A DNA stretch of 64,000 nt, from assembly GCA_947069175.1 (NCBI GenBank), contig CAMTDV010000017.1:47129137-47193136 (forward strand), read 5' to 3'. Numbering within the stretch: the stretch's first letter is position 1; each line of letters starts with the position of its first letter. Source of the stretch: Scalesia atractyloides (Eukaryota; Streptophyta; Magnoliopsida; Asterales; Asteraceae). The notes under the pieces are model-generated. The model was not told where the DNA came from and did no database searches. It was given only the letters and a program-made list of their open reading frames with translations. Position numbers and translations under genes: made by a program. Shown piece after piece: positions 47,103 to 59,551 of the stretch.

Positions 47103-49224
47103 GGTGCCCAGAGCAGAAGCTTCCTAATTGCAACTTGGAAGCTTCTTGTTTACTTCCTTGGACACTAAGCACTTGTTCTTGCCACACTTCCTCTGGTTGC
47201 AACACATCACTAGACACATGTTATGATCCTACAACACCTCTCAACACTTGGCATGATCCTACACTTCATCTTCAACTATAAATAACTCCATAGTTGCAAC
47301 CATTTTCCTTGCTCAATTCCTTTCTTTCTCTCTATAACTCTAAGTGGAGACTACCACATTGTTAGAGGTCTCCCATCTGAGTTCTTTAGTCTTTCCTTCA
47401 TCTTTGGATCACAAGTAAGTGTTCCATTCTAGTCTTATTTATTCTTTTTATCTATTTTTAGCTAAAAGTCAAACAGTGTTTGACTTTCAGTTTTGACCAT
47501 TAATTGGTCAAGTCAAAGTCCAATTGGACTTTGCAACGTGATCGTAATCACGATGGTTATGATCCATAGCGATCATGCCTATTTATTTCCACGTTGAGTC
47601 AAAGTTTCGGTCAATAATGCGCAAAGTGCGCATTATACGACGAAACTATTTTTGGGTATCAAAACACTTTGTTTTGATACCAAATCAGTTTTTATAAACT
47701 TAGTTAGACATGTTTAACATGTCTAACTCGTCACTTTTAGTTTAGTGCTTGTTTAAGGTCGTAAGTCGAGCGGTCTTGACCACCACTTTGACTTTCGAAT
47801 CCGACCCATTTGGTCCATCTTAGGATCCGACCAAACTCATATTAGTGACCATAGTTGTAAAGGGAATAACCCTCTGAGGTTATACCTTATGGTCATGTCG
47901 TTTGGTTAGCATTATGTTAAGTCGCTTATTATGCCTTTAATAATGACCAAAATGCCCTTTTGCGCATAAATCGACTTTAAGCATATGTAACATAAATTTT
48001 GACATATCATCTAATGTTACAACATTATTAAACATGTTTTGGCATATAAGACTTATCATAACATATATCTAACCATCCGAACACATATTTACGCAAATGA
48101 CATGTTAAAGTGGCTTAAACTACCTTAACGAGTCATAACGGGTCAAAAGCACTTAGGATCCTTTCCAAATCAGAATGTTAACTTTATTCAACCATTTCAT
48201 AGGAGTTCCAACACTCATTTGGTTTATAAGGTTTCATTCTATCCAATCCTCCGATTAGAGTCCCGACATTAACATAGCTATCCGATATTAGGACTCACTT
48301 GATTTTCCCGGACTCTTGAGCTTTGTATATCCATCTTGAACAAGGATACTTTTGCAATCCCAAGTGAGTACATAGACCCCTCTTTTACATTTTCAAAATT
48401 TTGGGGTGAAACACATGTGCCTATATTAATTTTCATGTTTTCATACTTTTATGACATATACTTGCTATGTTCATCTAGTACACATATAGTACATGATTTC
48501 AATTATGTTTTGCTATGTATGTTGATTGAGCATGCTAGCTCATTGATTTCAAAGCTACTTTTGCGGCATATGTTGACTTAGCATATGAGCACATTGATTT
48601 ACATTGCATTTTGCTATGTATATTGACTGAGCATGCTAGCACATTGATTTCATGGACATTTCTACTTTGTATGTTGACTTAACATGCTTAGTACATGGTT
48701 TAAAGACATTTTTCATGACATTGCTTACATTGACTATGATACAATCATTAATGTTGATCACGCCGCTTGGTAGTATGTAATGGTACCATAGACTTGACAA
48801 ATCCCGTTCCCCGCTTCCTAGGTTTGTTTGGAAGTAGGGAATGTTAGAATCCGAATACATTTTTGATAAACCTTTAACTTGATAAGGGTTTATCCGACAA
48901 TCTCAAGGCTTGAATGTTTGCGATAAACAAAAACCTGATAAATGTTCATATCAAATAAAGCAATGGTTTTCAAAACATAATCTTTGATTTAAACTTCTGT
49001 TTTGTTCAAAGACAACGTTTTGTACACGACATTTGGTTACACAGGACATTTGATTATACATGACATTATTTCATATGGTTTGAGTATAGACTTTTACTTG
49101 CCATACAAGACAATGGTTAATAACTTCATTTGATATACAAGACATGGTTTACACTGACATTAGACATTGTTTACACATGAAAATCGACATTGGTTTAAAC
49201 AAGACATAACTTGATGATTTGGGT

Positions 49225-49344
49225 AAGTGATTTAAATAACGAAACATGTGTAATATAATAAAGGCATGGTGGATATGCCGCTGGTACTTCCAATATATAA
49301 ATGTTTTTATTATATTACATATCGTGGCGTTATCTAAACCACTT
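49225..49344 (+). repeat. TATA-centred long hairpin, 3' LTR copy of chromovirus-like element
   Basis: Inner arms as in 29441-29560, including the two G-U-compatible positions. The centre reads GGTGGATATGCCGCTGG, where C to T still allows pairing with G in the inner stem. Confidence 0.75.
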
Positions 49345-49940
49345 CAATAATTACAAGACATGACATTTTTACAAAACATGACATCTTTTACAAAACATGA
49401 CATGTTTTACACAAGACATGGTATTTTATTTCAAAACAAGACATATTTTACACAATTCATTTTATTGGACATTTATTCAACTATGCATCATTTCTTTTAA
49501 ACATTTATTTTCTTGTTATTTTATAAATGAAAATACTTTATAAGGTTCATGATTACTTTTCGTTAAAAATCTATTTTAACTTTCGAGTCATGAATCCTCA
49601 TCAATAAAACCTATGTATCTCCAGGCATTTTTATGCCGACGTACCTATTTTCACATGTGTTTCAGGAGCTAATGTTTGAGGTTGATTCATGCAACACTTA
49701 GGATTGACTTTGGGCTTTAGTGACTTAAAATCTACAAGACAATAATAATGTTGTTGTTTCGCAAATGACAATTTAATTTCCGTTTTGTTTTTCCTTTACT
49801 CTAAGACAATGTAATCAAACTTAATATAATAACACAAAACTTTAATTACCATGGTTGTTGAAACAATACTTCTGTTACAACGCTCCCCATACGTTTTCAT
49901 CGCGGTTTGTTGTTTTACACGGTCGGGGTGTGACATTCGA

Positions 49941-50500
49941 CGGTCACATCATCCATGTTCTGACTAATTACAGCATCGGCCACATTTTGGCAAAACCAGA
50001 GATCTCAAGGAGGTTATCGAACTAGGAGGCCACAACATAGTATTCCGACCAAGACCAATGATCAAAGGGCAGATCTTGGCAGACTTCATTACCGAACTCC
50101 CCAATGACAAAGTGAAGGAATGCAAGGCAATGAAAGAGACAAACACAGTGGTCACAAACGAGGTCTGGCAGTTGTCACAGATGGCGCGTCCAATGACGAC
50201 GGGGCTGGCGCAGGGTTGAGATTGGTAAGCCCTGAGAAACAAGAGTTCACTTATACCATACGCCTCGAGTTCAAAAATACAAACAATGAAGCAGAGTATG
50301 AAGCATTTTTGGCAGGCCTTCGTTTGGCAATCAAAATGGGAGTTAAAAACCTGGAGTGCACGTAGACTCGCTGTTGGTGCTAAGGGAGAAATCATGGCCC
50401 TATATTTAGAGCAAGCCAAATCCTTAATCCTGTAGTTCCAAACGTTCAAAATTATTCACATCAACAGAAGTGAAAACAAGCCAGCTGATGCCCTAAGTAA
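49941..50500 (+). pseudogene. Tat-lineage RNase H end and second RNase H
   Basis: The first RNase H resumes after the insertion (GHIIHVLTNYS). After frame changes, a second RNase H of the archaeal type follows at about 50165-50360, with TDGASNDDGAG holding the first catalytic Asp and NNEAEYEAF the Glu. A stop at 50363-50365 cuts it. Two RNase H domains in tandem are a hallmark of the Tat lineage. Confidence 0.8.
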
Positions 50501-50559
50501 GCTTACTTCAACAAGTTTTCAACACTTGCAAAAGACGTGCGCATTGAAGTGCTAAAGAA

Positions 50560-51830
50560 TCCATCTGTCCCGCTAAGGCACGTCAACGTAACACAATTGG
50601 GAACCCATCCTGGATGTCCCCAATCATAGCATACCTCTAAACGGGCAACCTACCCGTCGATAAAACTGAGGCAAGAAAAATCAAACACAAGGCCCTACAA
50701 TATCAATTATCCGATGGCATTCTTTACAGAAGGTCTTATCTAGGACCGCTACTCAAATGTGTGGATTCGGATGACGCAAATTACCTCATACGAGAAATCC
50801 AAGAGGGGATTTGTGGCATCCATGCTGGTCCACGCATGGTCGTGCCCAAGATAATGAAAGCAGGATATTACTGGCCAGGAATGCATTTGGACGCGGTCAA
50901 GACCTTTAGGAAATGCGATGCAGGTCAATGCCATGCACCCAAAACACTGCGCCCAAAAAATGCATTAGTCCCTGTCACAACGGTGTAGCCATTCCAACAG
51001 TGGGGGATAGACATGGTAGGGCCATTCCCAGATGCACCTGGAGCAGTCAAGTTCATAGTAGTAGCAGTGGACTAATTTACCAAATGGGTGGAAGCAAAAG
51101 CATTGGCCTCAACTACCGCAATGGTAGTTAGGAAATTTATTTGGGAGTACATCATCTGCAGGTTCGGTTTACCATTGCGCATCGTCACAGACAACGGAAC
51201 CAACTTCGCATCCGAAGATCTACAAAATCGGCTCAAAGACCTGCAGATCGAGCATACCTTCTCCTTAGTAGCACACCCACAAGGCAACGGCCAGGTCGAA
51301 AGTGTAAACAAAAGTATTGTGGAAGGCATCAAGGCTAGACTGGGAACCCCGAGAAGGGATGGGTAGACGAACTCCCGAGCATCTTATGGGCACACAGAAC
51401 TATGCCAAAGACAAGTCATGGAGAAACACCATTCAGCCTAGTCTACGGTTCAGAAGCCGTCATACCTGCAGAGATAGGTCTGCCATCTCCAAGAATGCTC
51501 TCCATGAACGAAGTAAGTAACGAACAAGAGCGTTGCACGGATCTAGACCTTCTGGAGGAAAGGCGTGAAATGGCAATAATTAATGAAGCCAAGTACAAGT
51601 CGAAGCTTGAAAAATACTACAACTGCAGGGTACGTATCTGCACCTACAATCCCGGAGACTACGTCTTCAGAGACAATGAAGCCTCCAACGCTAAATGCCC
51701 AGGCAAATTAGCTCCCAAGTGGGAAGGACCCTATGTCGTCAACAAGGTCCTGGGAAAAGGAGCATATCAACTAAAAACCTTGGACAGAGGTATGGTCCCC
51801 AGGACTTGGAACGCATAGCAGCTGCGCAAA
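50560..51830 (+). pseudogene. Tat-lineage integrase
   Basis: The His/Cys zinc region lies near 50760-50940. The core has GIDMVGPF (about 51005), TDNGTNFAS (51187-51213) and the Glu in GQVESVNKS (51289-51315), so D-D-E residues are visible. Stops at about 50986, 51073 and 51364 and a frame change to 51402-51818 disable it. The C-terminal part has the KWEGPYVV segment. Confidence 0.83.
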
Positions 51831-51839
51831 TGCTATATG

Positions 51840-52330
51840 TAATTGCACCTTATCCTTGTACGAACGGCCCATGGCCCTACACATTTTATTTCATACAAGA
51901 AGTGTTGCCTACATACATTGTTAATCTCTTTTAAATTTTTTTATAGCAAATGCATGTACCATCTAGGGTGTACACAAAAACACCATTGGTCATTGACGAC
52001 GATATAAAGGTAACAACCTCCGATGTTGGCCACGATCAGGTGCGCAACCAGGTTTACTTTACACATATTTAGGTCTAAACCAAAGTTCATTCGTGACATT
52101 GCAATCACACAAAATTCAAAATAAATGACCCCCGACCCATATATTCTTGCAATAGTTAACAGACGTGGCCTTGGCATAGGCCATCTCCACACAAAATATA
52201 ACACCAAAGTTTACAACTAACACTGGAAATAGGATAGTAGAATGTAAATTGTCTTAAAGCAGTTACAAGGGCCACAACCCAATACACGGCGCGCAGGCAT
52301 GTCTGCTGAAGTTACCTACAACTGGGTACT
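51840..52330 (+). other. Spacer between integrase and antisense gene
   Basis: No gene or clear repeat is seen. Confidence 0.55.
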
Positions 52331-55300
52331 GGGACTGGCACCTCCGCTTGCATCGCCACCCTTAGCTGACCCGTCTTCAAGAGCCTTATGAAGCACATCA
52401 ACGGCTACCCCTTGCGCGATAACTTCTCTACTGCCTTCAAGATCCCAAACTCTAGCAAGTCAAACGCCTGGCGTTTATTCTTGTAAGTGCCGGCACAATC
52501 CTGTTTGAATAAATCAAAATCATTATCAGATTTCCCTTGTGCAGCGAAAGCTCTCCCTTCAGCAAACCCGTCATGGCCACCGCTATCGTAAGCGGCATCT
52601 CCTAGCTCCAACATATATTTGGCGAACTCCTCGGAGTTCACCAAACAGTCAGCAAGCTACACAAAGACAAGATAAACATGAATACCAATGAAAAGAACAA
52701 GGTGAGATATTACACAAGTACTCTTACCAAAGGTAATCCCCGATTCAACAACCACTTGCAGTCGTCACCAAGCTCTTCGGCCAAAGTCTCCCAAGTTTTT
52801 GCTTGATTTCTCTCATTTTCGATGGTTTGCTCTAGCTCCGACACACGAGCCACAACCTGAGCATGACCTTCATGGGAGGCAAGAGCCTCAGATTCCTTTT
52901 CTTTCAACAACTTAGAGGGGCGTAACACCTCCTGCCCACTCTCGTCCCTCTAGCCTCTCAATCGCATTGCCTAATCACGTGAGTTTTTCAACTCTTGGTT
53001 GGTTTTGGCATAGGCGCCTCCCGACTGGATTGGTGATCAGCATTTAACTTCTGCTCCTTGGCAAACTTCTCTTCCGCGTCGTTCACACGCCAAAGCAACC
53101 CCTTCTTCTCAGAATTGAACGTTTCACGCTCCACAACAAATTCTTTCTTTGTTTTCTCGAACTCCATCATGTCCTCCCCATAGATTTCCACTCGCGAATT
53201 ATCTCTTGAGTGGTCGAGAAATAATTCACACCAGCGTGAACACTATCGTCCAATAAATCGAACTGATCTCGGTTCCGTTGAAACAGGCCCTCAGCTGGGG
53301 GGAAGGACAAAGAGTAGAACTCGTGGCAATTGTCCAAGTTGTCCATACGGGAACCCTAAACGAGAGACCAACACGGGACATGTGGTAGCGCGTCGCTTGT
53401 AGAGTTGGCATCCATCCAAGATCCACCAGTTCCTACATTACCAAGAGCAGACCCACCTTGACCTTCATCACCTAGAGGCACCTTCGCCTATAATGAGTAG
53501 CACGAGGAGTAGCTTCACTAGAATCAACATCAGTCTCCAAACCCTCCACCCCTTCTCGAATAACAACCCCAAGAAGTTTGGAAGGTATAGCCTTGGTGGG
53601 CTTTAACGATGTCGAATCAACCTCAACACCTTTCTGCCTCTCATCTTCTGGTCCAACCGGATCACGCGCCGGTGACTACCCATACACCACTGGGGGCGGA
53701 GATTCGAGCCCGGGGATAGCAGAAAGGTAAATAGTGGTCGGCTTGGAAACACGGGTGTTTGAACGTTTAGATTTCACCAGGCGCTTTAGCAGAACCTAGA
53801 TACCATGCCAAGATATAATAAAACGTTTTCAAAACTAAATCACATAATAAAGGATTCAAACAAGAAGGGTTACCTTTTTTACCTGAAGCTTCTTCAAACA
53901 ATTCCTCAAGTATGTTGGAGGACTTCTTCTTAAACACACCTAAATCAACTTCACTCTCAGACGGAGCGGCCATCTCACCCATCACTTTTCTTGTCTTCTC
54001 AGAAAGTTTTAACGCTCCTCTGTGTCCAAACGACGCTTTGGTCAGACATTAGTTTCCTCTTTTTCTCCATTATCTGGGTCAGAGTGGCTCGATCTTCGCC
54101 AGTGTCAGCAACGGCGCGCTTAGCATCTACGTCCAACCCAGATAACGTGTCGGAAACAACAACATAGTCCAAATACTTTGAAGCGGAAAAGCGCTTACCC
54201 GTTTGCGTTCCAACACGGCTTTGCTCTCCTAGAACCTTGACCATCTTTTCACCACCCTCTTTCCGCGACTCCAACCCTGGGGTGTTAGCGGCATTATCCT
54301 GAGTAGTTGATACTTGAGGACCTACACGCGCCGACCAGGATCGATGAATCAAATCATCAGAAGAACCAGTGGACTCTTCACTAGAAACTAGAATAACCCC
54401 CTCTCGAGTAGGGGACTTAACAACATCAGGCTTTGAAGAGTTAAGAGAACGCGCACCTAGGGGGACTGCAACGTGAACATTCATACTCTCCAGGGTTGGA
54501 TGCAAAAAATAATCTTTAATCTGCTCCACCCATGGGATTTCCCCCTTAGGAAGCAACCGAACAACCATCTCACCGCCCATAATCGGGTCCAACACATTCA
54601 TCAGATTGTACGTTGGCAAACAAACATAGCAGATTTAGAACAGACCAATATTATGCTAAATTACAATAACAAGAAAGACTACCTTTGTCCTTGTATGCAT
54701 ATACAGGTGCCGCTCTCGAATTTTTTGGCACCCACAACAAACTCATGCCGGCAGCCACCAATGCCTTCTCATCCAACTAAAGCATTGGTGTGGGCTTTCT
54801 TGTCAAAATTTTATACCGTTGTTCATCGGCATACGAAATCAATGGTAACTTGGGCATACCCTCACCATCGGAGCGATAGTGCATGTCAATCGGGATAACA
54901 CCACGGTGGATGTAAAAGAACTTCTGCTTCCAATCATGAAGACTCTTTGGGGGGTCTTTGCTATAAGGGAACACGTTAGCAGTTCGGGAGTTGAACGAAT
55001 AAAAGACACCAGTGCATGAAACATAGTAGAAAACTTTGAACATGTCTACGGAAGGAATCAGTCGTTGGGCCTGATAGATGAACTCGAAGTGGGTATCACG
55101 GGTAAACCCAAGGCATATATTTGAGAGATGTGAAGTCCATACCGGCTGAGAACCTCCCCCATAAACTTCGTAATAGGAAGACGCAAATTACCTTCTTTGA
55201 AAAAGGCGGCATATAAAGTCATATACCCAGGAGGGGCGTTAAGGGCGGTACTACCAGCAATGGGGAACTAAGCACCCCAATCCACCAGAAATCTGAAGTA

Positions 55301-55423
55301 TTGGCAAAGTTGTTGAAACTCATCCTCTTTCCAGTTCACCACAACTTGATCGAGTCTCATAGGATCTCTGACCTTTGATTTTTTTTCCTTTTGAGAGCCA
55401 TCGACTTTTACTAACAAAGACAT
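52330..55423 (-). pseudogene. Antisense accessory gene of the Tat element (gypsy-type putative transposase family)
   Basis: It is read on the opposite strand to pol. The start chosen is the ATG at 55423 (MSLLVKVDGSQKEKK), about 85 bp after a TATA box. The first part (55423-54780) has aromatic-rich MFKVFYYVSCTGVFYSF and FFYIHRGVIPIDMHYR segments typical, as I recall, of the Pfam family called putative gypsy type transposon. A Ser/Asp/Lys-rich middle follows (54619-53999), then a coiled coil (53191-52710) and a conserved end (52644-52405, EEFAKYMLELGDAAYDSG). A TAG near 55268, a frameshift near 55095 and others disable it. A predicted intron has donor GTAAAA near 53871 and an acceptor near 53800. 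Function is unknown. Confidence 0.65.
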
Positions 55424-55508
55424 GAATCAAGGGTTTTGATCGGAGGAAAGAAGGAGAGCAGTAGCAAGAAGTATGGGAAAAGATACAGAAGGAGAGAAAT
55501 CCCTAACC

Positions 55509-55515
55509 ATTTATA
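55509..55515 (-). promoter_or_regulatory. TATA box of the antisense gene
   Basis: TATAAAT on the minus strand lies 86 bp before the antisense ATG. It is next to a near-perfect palindrome CCATCGCATTTAATGCGATG (55517-55536). It implies that the antisense gene has its own promoter. Confidence 0.5.
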
Positions 55516-55840
55516 CCCATCGCATTTAATGCGATGGGGAACTGGAACGAAAAACGAGGATGGTTACCAAATGAGAAGGTGACACGTCAGGAGGCAGGAA
55601 CTGAAACACCGCCCATTTAGGGCGTGTGGCCGCTACGCGCCTGACAAGGGGCTGAAAAGACAACTATCAACTGACACTGCTGCTGAAAAGTTAACTGCTC
55701 CACCTCTCCGATGGGACGTCCACCACGAACCTGCAAATAGTGACAGGTGTCAGAAATCAATCTCACCAACCACACCACTTGACAAGAAAGCTTAAGCCCA
55801 AAGAAATATTATCCATACGCACACGCAAACGAGGGGCCCA

Positions 55841-56131
55841 CTTCTGTATGCCGAGGCCCATACGCTTTTTAGCTCACTTCTGTACGCCGAGGCCCATACG
55901 CTTTTTTAGGTCACTTCTGTGTGCCGAAGCCCATGCGCTTTGTTAGCTCGTTTCTGTACACCAAAGCCCATGCGCTTTTTTTGCTCACTTCTGTACGCTG
56001 AAACCCATGTGCTTTCCGGCTCACTCCTGTACGGCGAAGCCCATGTGCTTTTCTGGCTCACTTCTGTACGCCAAAGCCTATGCGCTTTTGGGCTCATCCT
56101 TGTGCGGCAAGGACCATACACTTTTCAAGCC
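55841..56131. repeat. Eight tandem units of 36-37 bp
   Basis: The units share CTTCTGTACGCCGAAGCCCA and GCGCTTTTT-GCTCA. They lie between the antisense gene and the putative 3' LTR promoter of the Tat element. The short ORFs on both strands here (55740-56158) only reflect the repeat. Confidence 0.85.
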
Positions 56132-57050
56132 TACTACCGTGAGTCAACGATTACATAACATCTATTAGAGTCCAGAATCCCCCCAGACGATAAACTCATC
56201 CGGAAGACACACTAGACTAGGGGACTTGAAGAGGTATGATCCCGAATCACACGAAGACACATGTAATAAGGGATCACACCACTCCATGCTGGCGTCCACA
56301 TCACCTGATACCGTTCAGAAGTTTCTAGAAGCTTCTGGAAGGAGGCGCCTGGAGACCAAAGATGCTCCTAGCAGACAAGAAGGACAACACGTGGATCAAT
56401 AACGAGACGCCAGCAACAGGCACAAGATCCTGAGAGGATTGTGCGACAACCGGTACAACAGCTGGCTAACCTGGAGCGAATAATCGTGCGCCACGTCACC
56501 TCCAGGTCCAACAACACCTGAGGGGACAGAAAGAATATTCCTCCTGGTCGGACAGCTGGCGAGCACTGGCTAGCTGACAGGTCGCCCCCTCTCCCATTCT
56601 CCGGCTATAAATAGAAGGCACCATCCACAGGTTTAAGAGTTCGAATTCTCACTCTCTCACTATATACACACACTATTTCCTCAAACGATTACTTATTCTC
56701 ACGCCGGAGGGTGGTTACAAGGAGAACCCCTATTTTCTCCTCCTTGTGACGAGTCACCGGTGTTGTTCGTTTTGCTGGAACCCATAAGAGTTAGCCATTC
56801 GTTGAGTGAAGTATCAAGGTTGAACTGATAATCCCGAGACAACCCAGCTGAGTATCCTTCGTGTTACTTAGTGTTTCTTCACATATAATCCCTTTAACAC
56901 CCTTTAACACAAGAAGAGAGTGGTGTGCAATGCCGGTTATTATGTCATGTCATCATTAACACCCTAGGTGTTAAGGTACACCCCAAGGCCTTACAACCAA
57001 ATAACACTGTCGAAAAAACAACTCTCCAACACGTAGATCTGCTACACATC
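56132..57050 (+). repeat. Putative 3' LTR (U3-R-U5) of the Tat element, ends unresolved
   Basis: A good TATA box (CTATAAATAG, 56605-56614) stands in non-coding DNA downstream of the element. A CT-rich start region and CGCCGGAGGGTGG, typical of Tat R/U5 in memory, follow at about 56650-56720. I could not fix the LTR start or end because the 5' LTR is not in the window. It may begin nearer 55748. Confidence 0.45.
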
Positions 57051-57081
57051 ATTCCTAAATCCCAACTATTTTCTACACTTA

Positions 57082-57892
57082 GGGTCTGTTTGGTATAGGG
57101 TAATGAAATAAGCGGAGAAATGGAATGGACGAAGTAATGGAATGGACGGGGGAATGCAATGGATCATTACCATTCCATGTCTTGTTTGGTTTCCATATGT
57201 GAATGGAATGAATTATTATTGTGTATTGTTTGGTAGGCAAGAAAATTAGAAAAATGAAGGAATAAAATCAGCGCTGATTGGTGGTGGTCGGTGGTAGTGA
57301 TTGTGGGTGGTTATAGGTGGCGTAGTGGTGGCGGCGGCGAAGGGTGGTGGTGGCGGCGGCGAGTTGCAATGACGACGGTCGTTATTGGTGGGTGGCGGCG
57401 ACGACAGTGGCAGTGGTGGTGGCGTCGACGGTGGTAGTGGTGGCGACGGTGGTGGTGTTTGGTTCGGTGGTGGTGGGTGACGGTGGGTGGTGGTTGGTGG
57501 GGCGGTGGTGGTGGCATTGACGGTGGTGGTGGGTGGCGGCAGCGAGTGTAGTTGGCGGTTGGTCGCAGCGGGGTGGCAACGGTGGCGGCGACGGTGGGTG
57601 GCGGTGGCGGCGACGGTCGGTAGCAGTGGCGAGTGGCGACGATGGCGTCGGTGGTGGTGGGTGGTGTGGTGGTGGGTGACGAAGGTTGGGTTGTGGTGTT
57701 GTTGATGAATGGTGCAAGAGGGGATGAAATGAAAAAAAAAAAACATGGGGGTGGATGAAATGGTTTTGAGGGAATGGAATGGCTTTTGGAATGGGTGATT
57801 CCATTCCATCGACCAACCAAACACACTTTTTTCTATTCCCTCGTAGTCATCCATTCCATTCCGCCTCTTGTTCATGTATACCAAACACTACC
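57082..57892. mobile_element. PIF/Harbinger-type non-autonomous element
   Basis: The terminal inverted repeats GGGTCTGTTTGGTATA and (reverse complement) GGTAGTGTTTGGTATA match the Tourist/Harbinger terminal pattern. A 3-bp TTA duplication lies at 57079-57081 and 57893-57895. Length is 811 bp. GGAATGGAATGG-type sequence follows both termini. No transposase is present. Confidence 0.82.
57290..57700. repeat. GGTGGTGGCGG minisatellite inside the PIF/Harbinger element
   Basis: This irregular purine/GT-rich tandem tract produces long His/Pro/Thr-rich ORFs on the minus strand (57246-57884 and others). These are composition artefacts. Confidence 0.85.
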
Positions 57893-58160
57893 TTAGATCT
57901 CCTTTCACAAAACCTTTGTTGCAATCGGGTTTTTCTTGGGTTTCTTGGCTTCACCCATCACACGGGTATGTTTATTAAAATTGGTGCCTAATTTGTAAAG
58001 AAAGATTACTCCAATTAGAAAAGCTATGATGACTATCAAATTGAAATTTACATTACTTCACACTAAGCTAATACAAAGAGGGAAGTTATTTTTATTGTTT
58101 TTCAGCCTATAATGACCTCCTAAAAGAATTGTTTTTTTTTTGTATTTATGTTAAGTGTAC
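57893..58160. other. Intergenic, no gene seen
   Basis: AT-rich DNA without a recognisable feature. Confidence 0.5.
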
Positions 58161-58480
58161 CCGATTATTATTATTATTATTACTATTATTATTATTATTA
58201 TAATTATTATTATTATTTCTTGAACGGCTAACGAATAATAGCTCCGCTATTCCGGGTAATCCAATGGCAAAAGATAGTTGCATACGTCTGTAATCAGTGA
58301 CAGCACTGGATAGCCCAATCCCACCTCTACAGTTCTGGAAAAAACCTATCTTCCGAAGACTCACTACAATAAAACCCGGTTGAGATTGGATTTGAACTTG
58401 AGACCTGTAATCTTTAACCCTGAATCTTTATTTCTTCTCTAATGTCAGTTGAGCTAAACCTCATTGGCACTATGGAGATA
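58160..58480 (-). mobile_element. tRNA-derived SINE
   Basis: On the minus strand an A-box-like TTTAGCTCAACTGA (near 58458) and a B box AAGTTCAAATCC (near 58395) make a tRNA-like head. A unique body of about 150 bp follows, ending in a tail of ATA/AAT repeats at about 58165-58217. Head, body and simple A-rich tail are the SINE layout. The family is not identified and target duplications were not found. Confidence 0.65.
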
Positions 58481-59551
58481 AGTAGTTAGAACTTGGAACT
58501 TATATTTGCGTATGATGAAGATCAAAACTTGATTTGGTGGGCCGATTATCTATTGTGTCGACTTTTTGTTGGGTTGCAGGCCACTTTCAAACTTTTATAT
58601 CTATATTTCTTGTGATGGACCGAAGCCTCTTCATCCCTATTTTTAATAAGGTTAGTAATAGGCCGGTAACATGTATAAGATACAATTGAATTGGTTACTG
58701 GAAAAGATACTGTGTTATTTTTCACATTTTAAAAATAATTAAAATTAAAAGGTTTGGATCCGTCATGTCTTCTTCTTGTTGCATAAAACATACAACTGTG
58801 TTATAGGCATTAAATATAAAGTAGTTAAACGAGTCGTATTCATGTTTAGAATTTGTGTTGTCCGCGTCATCAAAGACCTGTTAAACCCTCAAAGACACGA
58901 TTTGTCAGCCCTAACCTATTATGTGAACAAAAAAACTGGTTCAGAGAACCGGAACCAGTTTTAACGCGGAACAAGATTTAGTATCGAAACTGGCAGGGCC
59001 AGCCCTGAGAATTCATGTAACCATGTTCGAGCTCGAAAAAACGTGCCCTTAGGCCTTAACGAAATTGGGGTATTAGGCTTATTAAAGGTCTAAATCTAAT
59101 ACCAATTGGCTAATAACTAATCTAAACTATAAAAAATAGTTTTGTCAGTGGGCCTATGTTGGTGTTTGTATGAGTGTACCCTATTAATTTAATTTTTTTA
59201 CATATACATGTCGGAACTTTTTTAAAAATAACATGTCATTCGAAGTATCGGGCCATGGCCGGTGATCCTCCCCGCCCACCCTCAGGGCCGGCCATGGAAA
59301 CCGGTTTGGGAAGAACTGATAAGAACCAAAGCAAACCTTAGCATCAAAATCGGGTTTTTAGTAATTTCACATTTTTATAAAGCTTTTATAGCGGCTAGTG
59401 TTATCTTGTTCCTAAATTACACCAAATTTACGTAAATATACCACATGCTAACCGGCTAAAGTTGCAACAACAACGCTTTTATAATTGAAGTCTTGTCTGA
59501 TATGGGGAGCTTTCACGTGTGATAAAATTATGTTAAAATAACTTCTTTTTT
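58481..59551. other. Intergenic downstream of RopGEF, no gene seen
   Basis: Only short chance ORFs and AT-rich DNA are present. A GGCC-rich patch lies at about 59250-59295. Confidence 0.5.

Larger units (their letters stand above)
26589..49935 (+). mobile_element. Chromovirus (Tekay/Del-like) Ty3/gypsy element, interrupted
   Basis: LTRs 26589-30129 (3541 bp) and 46377-49935 (3559 bp) start TGTGACATCTGTG and end GGGGTGTGACA. The perfect target duplication is TTCGA. A primer-binding site follows the 5' LTR and a purine tract precedes the 3' LTR. Gag, protease, RT, RNase H, integrase and a C-terminal chromodomain-like segment are recognisable but carry stops and frameshifts. Its integrase is split at 34326 by a gag-only relative. 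Long LTRs and the terminal chromodomain-like region point to the Tekay/Del lineage. Confidence 0.9.
46377..49935 (+). repeat. 3' LTR of chromovirus-like element
   Basis: It is the partner of 26589-30129. It retains the full inverted arms of the U3 hairpin at 47062-47102 and a TATA-centred hairpin at 49225-49344. It ends GGGGTGTGACA, followed by TTCGA. Confidence 0.9.
23851..57050 (+). mobile_element. Tat-lineage Ty3/gypsy element, decayed and interrupted
   Basis: The order gag, protease, RT, RNase H, a second (archaeal-type) RNase H, then integrase, with a long 3' region carrying an antisense ORF, is that of the Tat lineage. The 5' part (LTR and start of gag) is cut off at 23851 by another element's LTR. 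RNase H is split by the chromovirus-like element 26589-49935, whose target duplication TTCGA lies at 26584-26588 and 49936-49940. Many stops make it inactive. The right end is not resolved; about 57050 is an estimate. Confidence 0.8.

Noticed and set aside
57246..57884. Long His/Pro/Thr-rich ORFs on the minus strand
   Set aside because: They are translations of the GGTGGTGGCGG minisatellite in three overlapping frames and have no domain.
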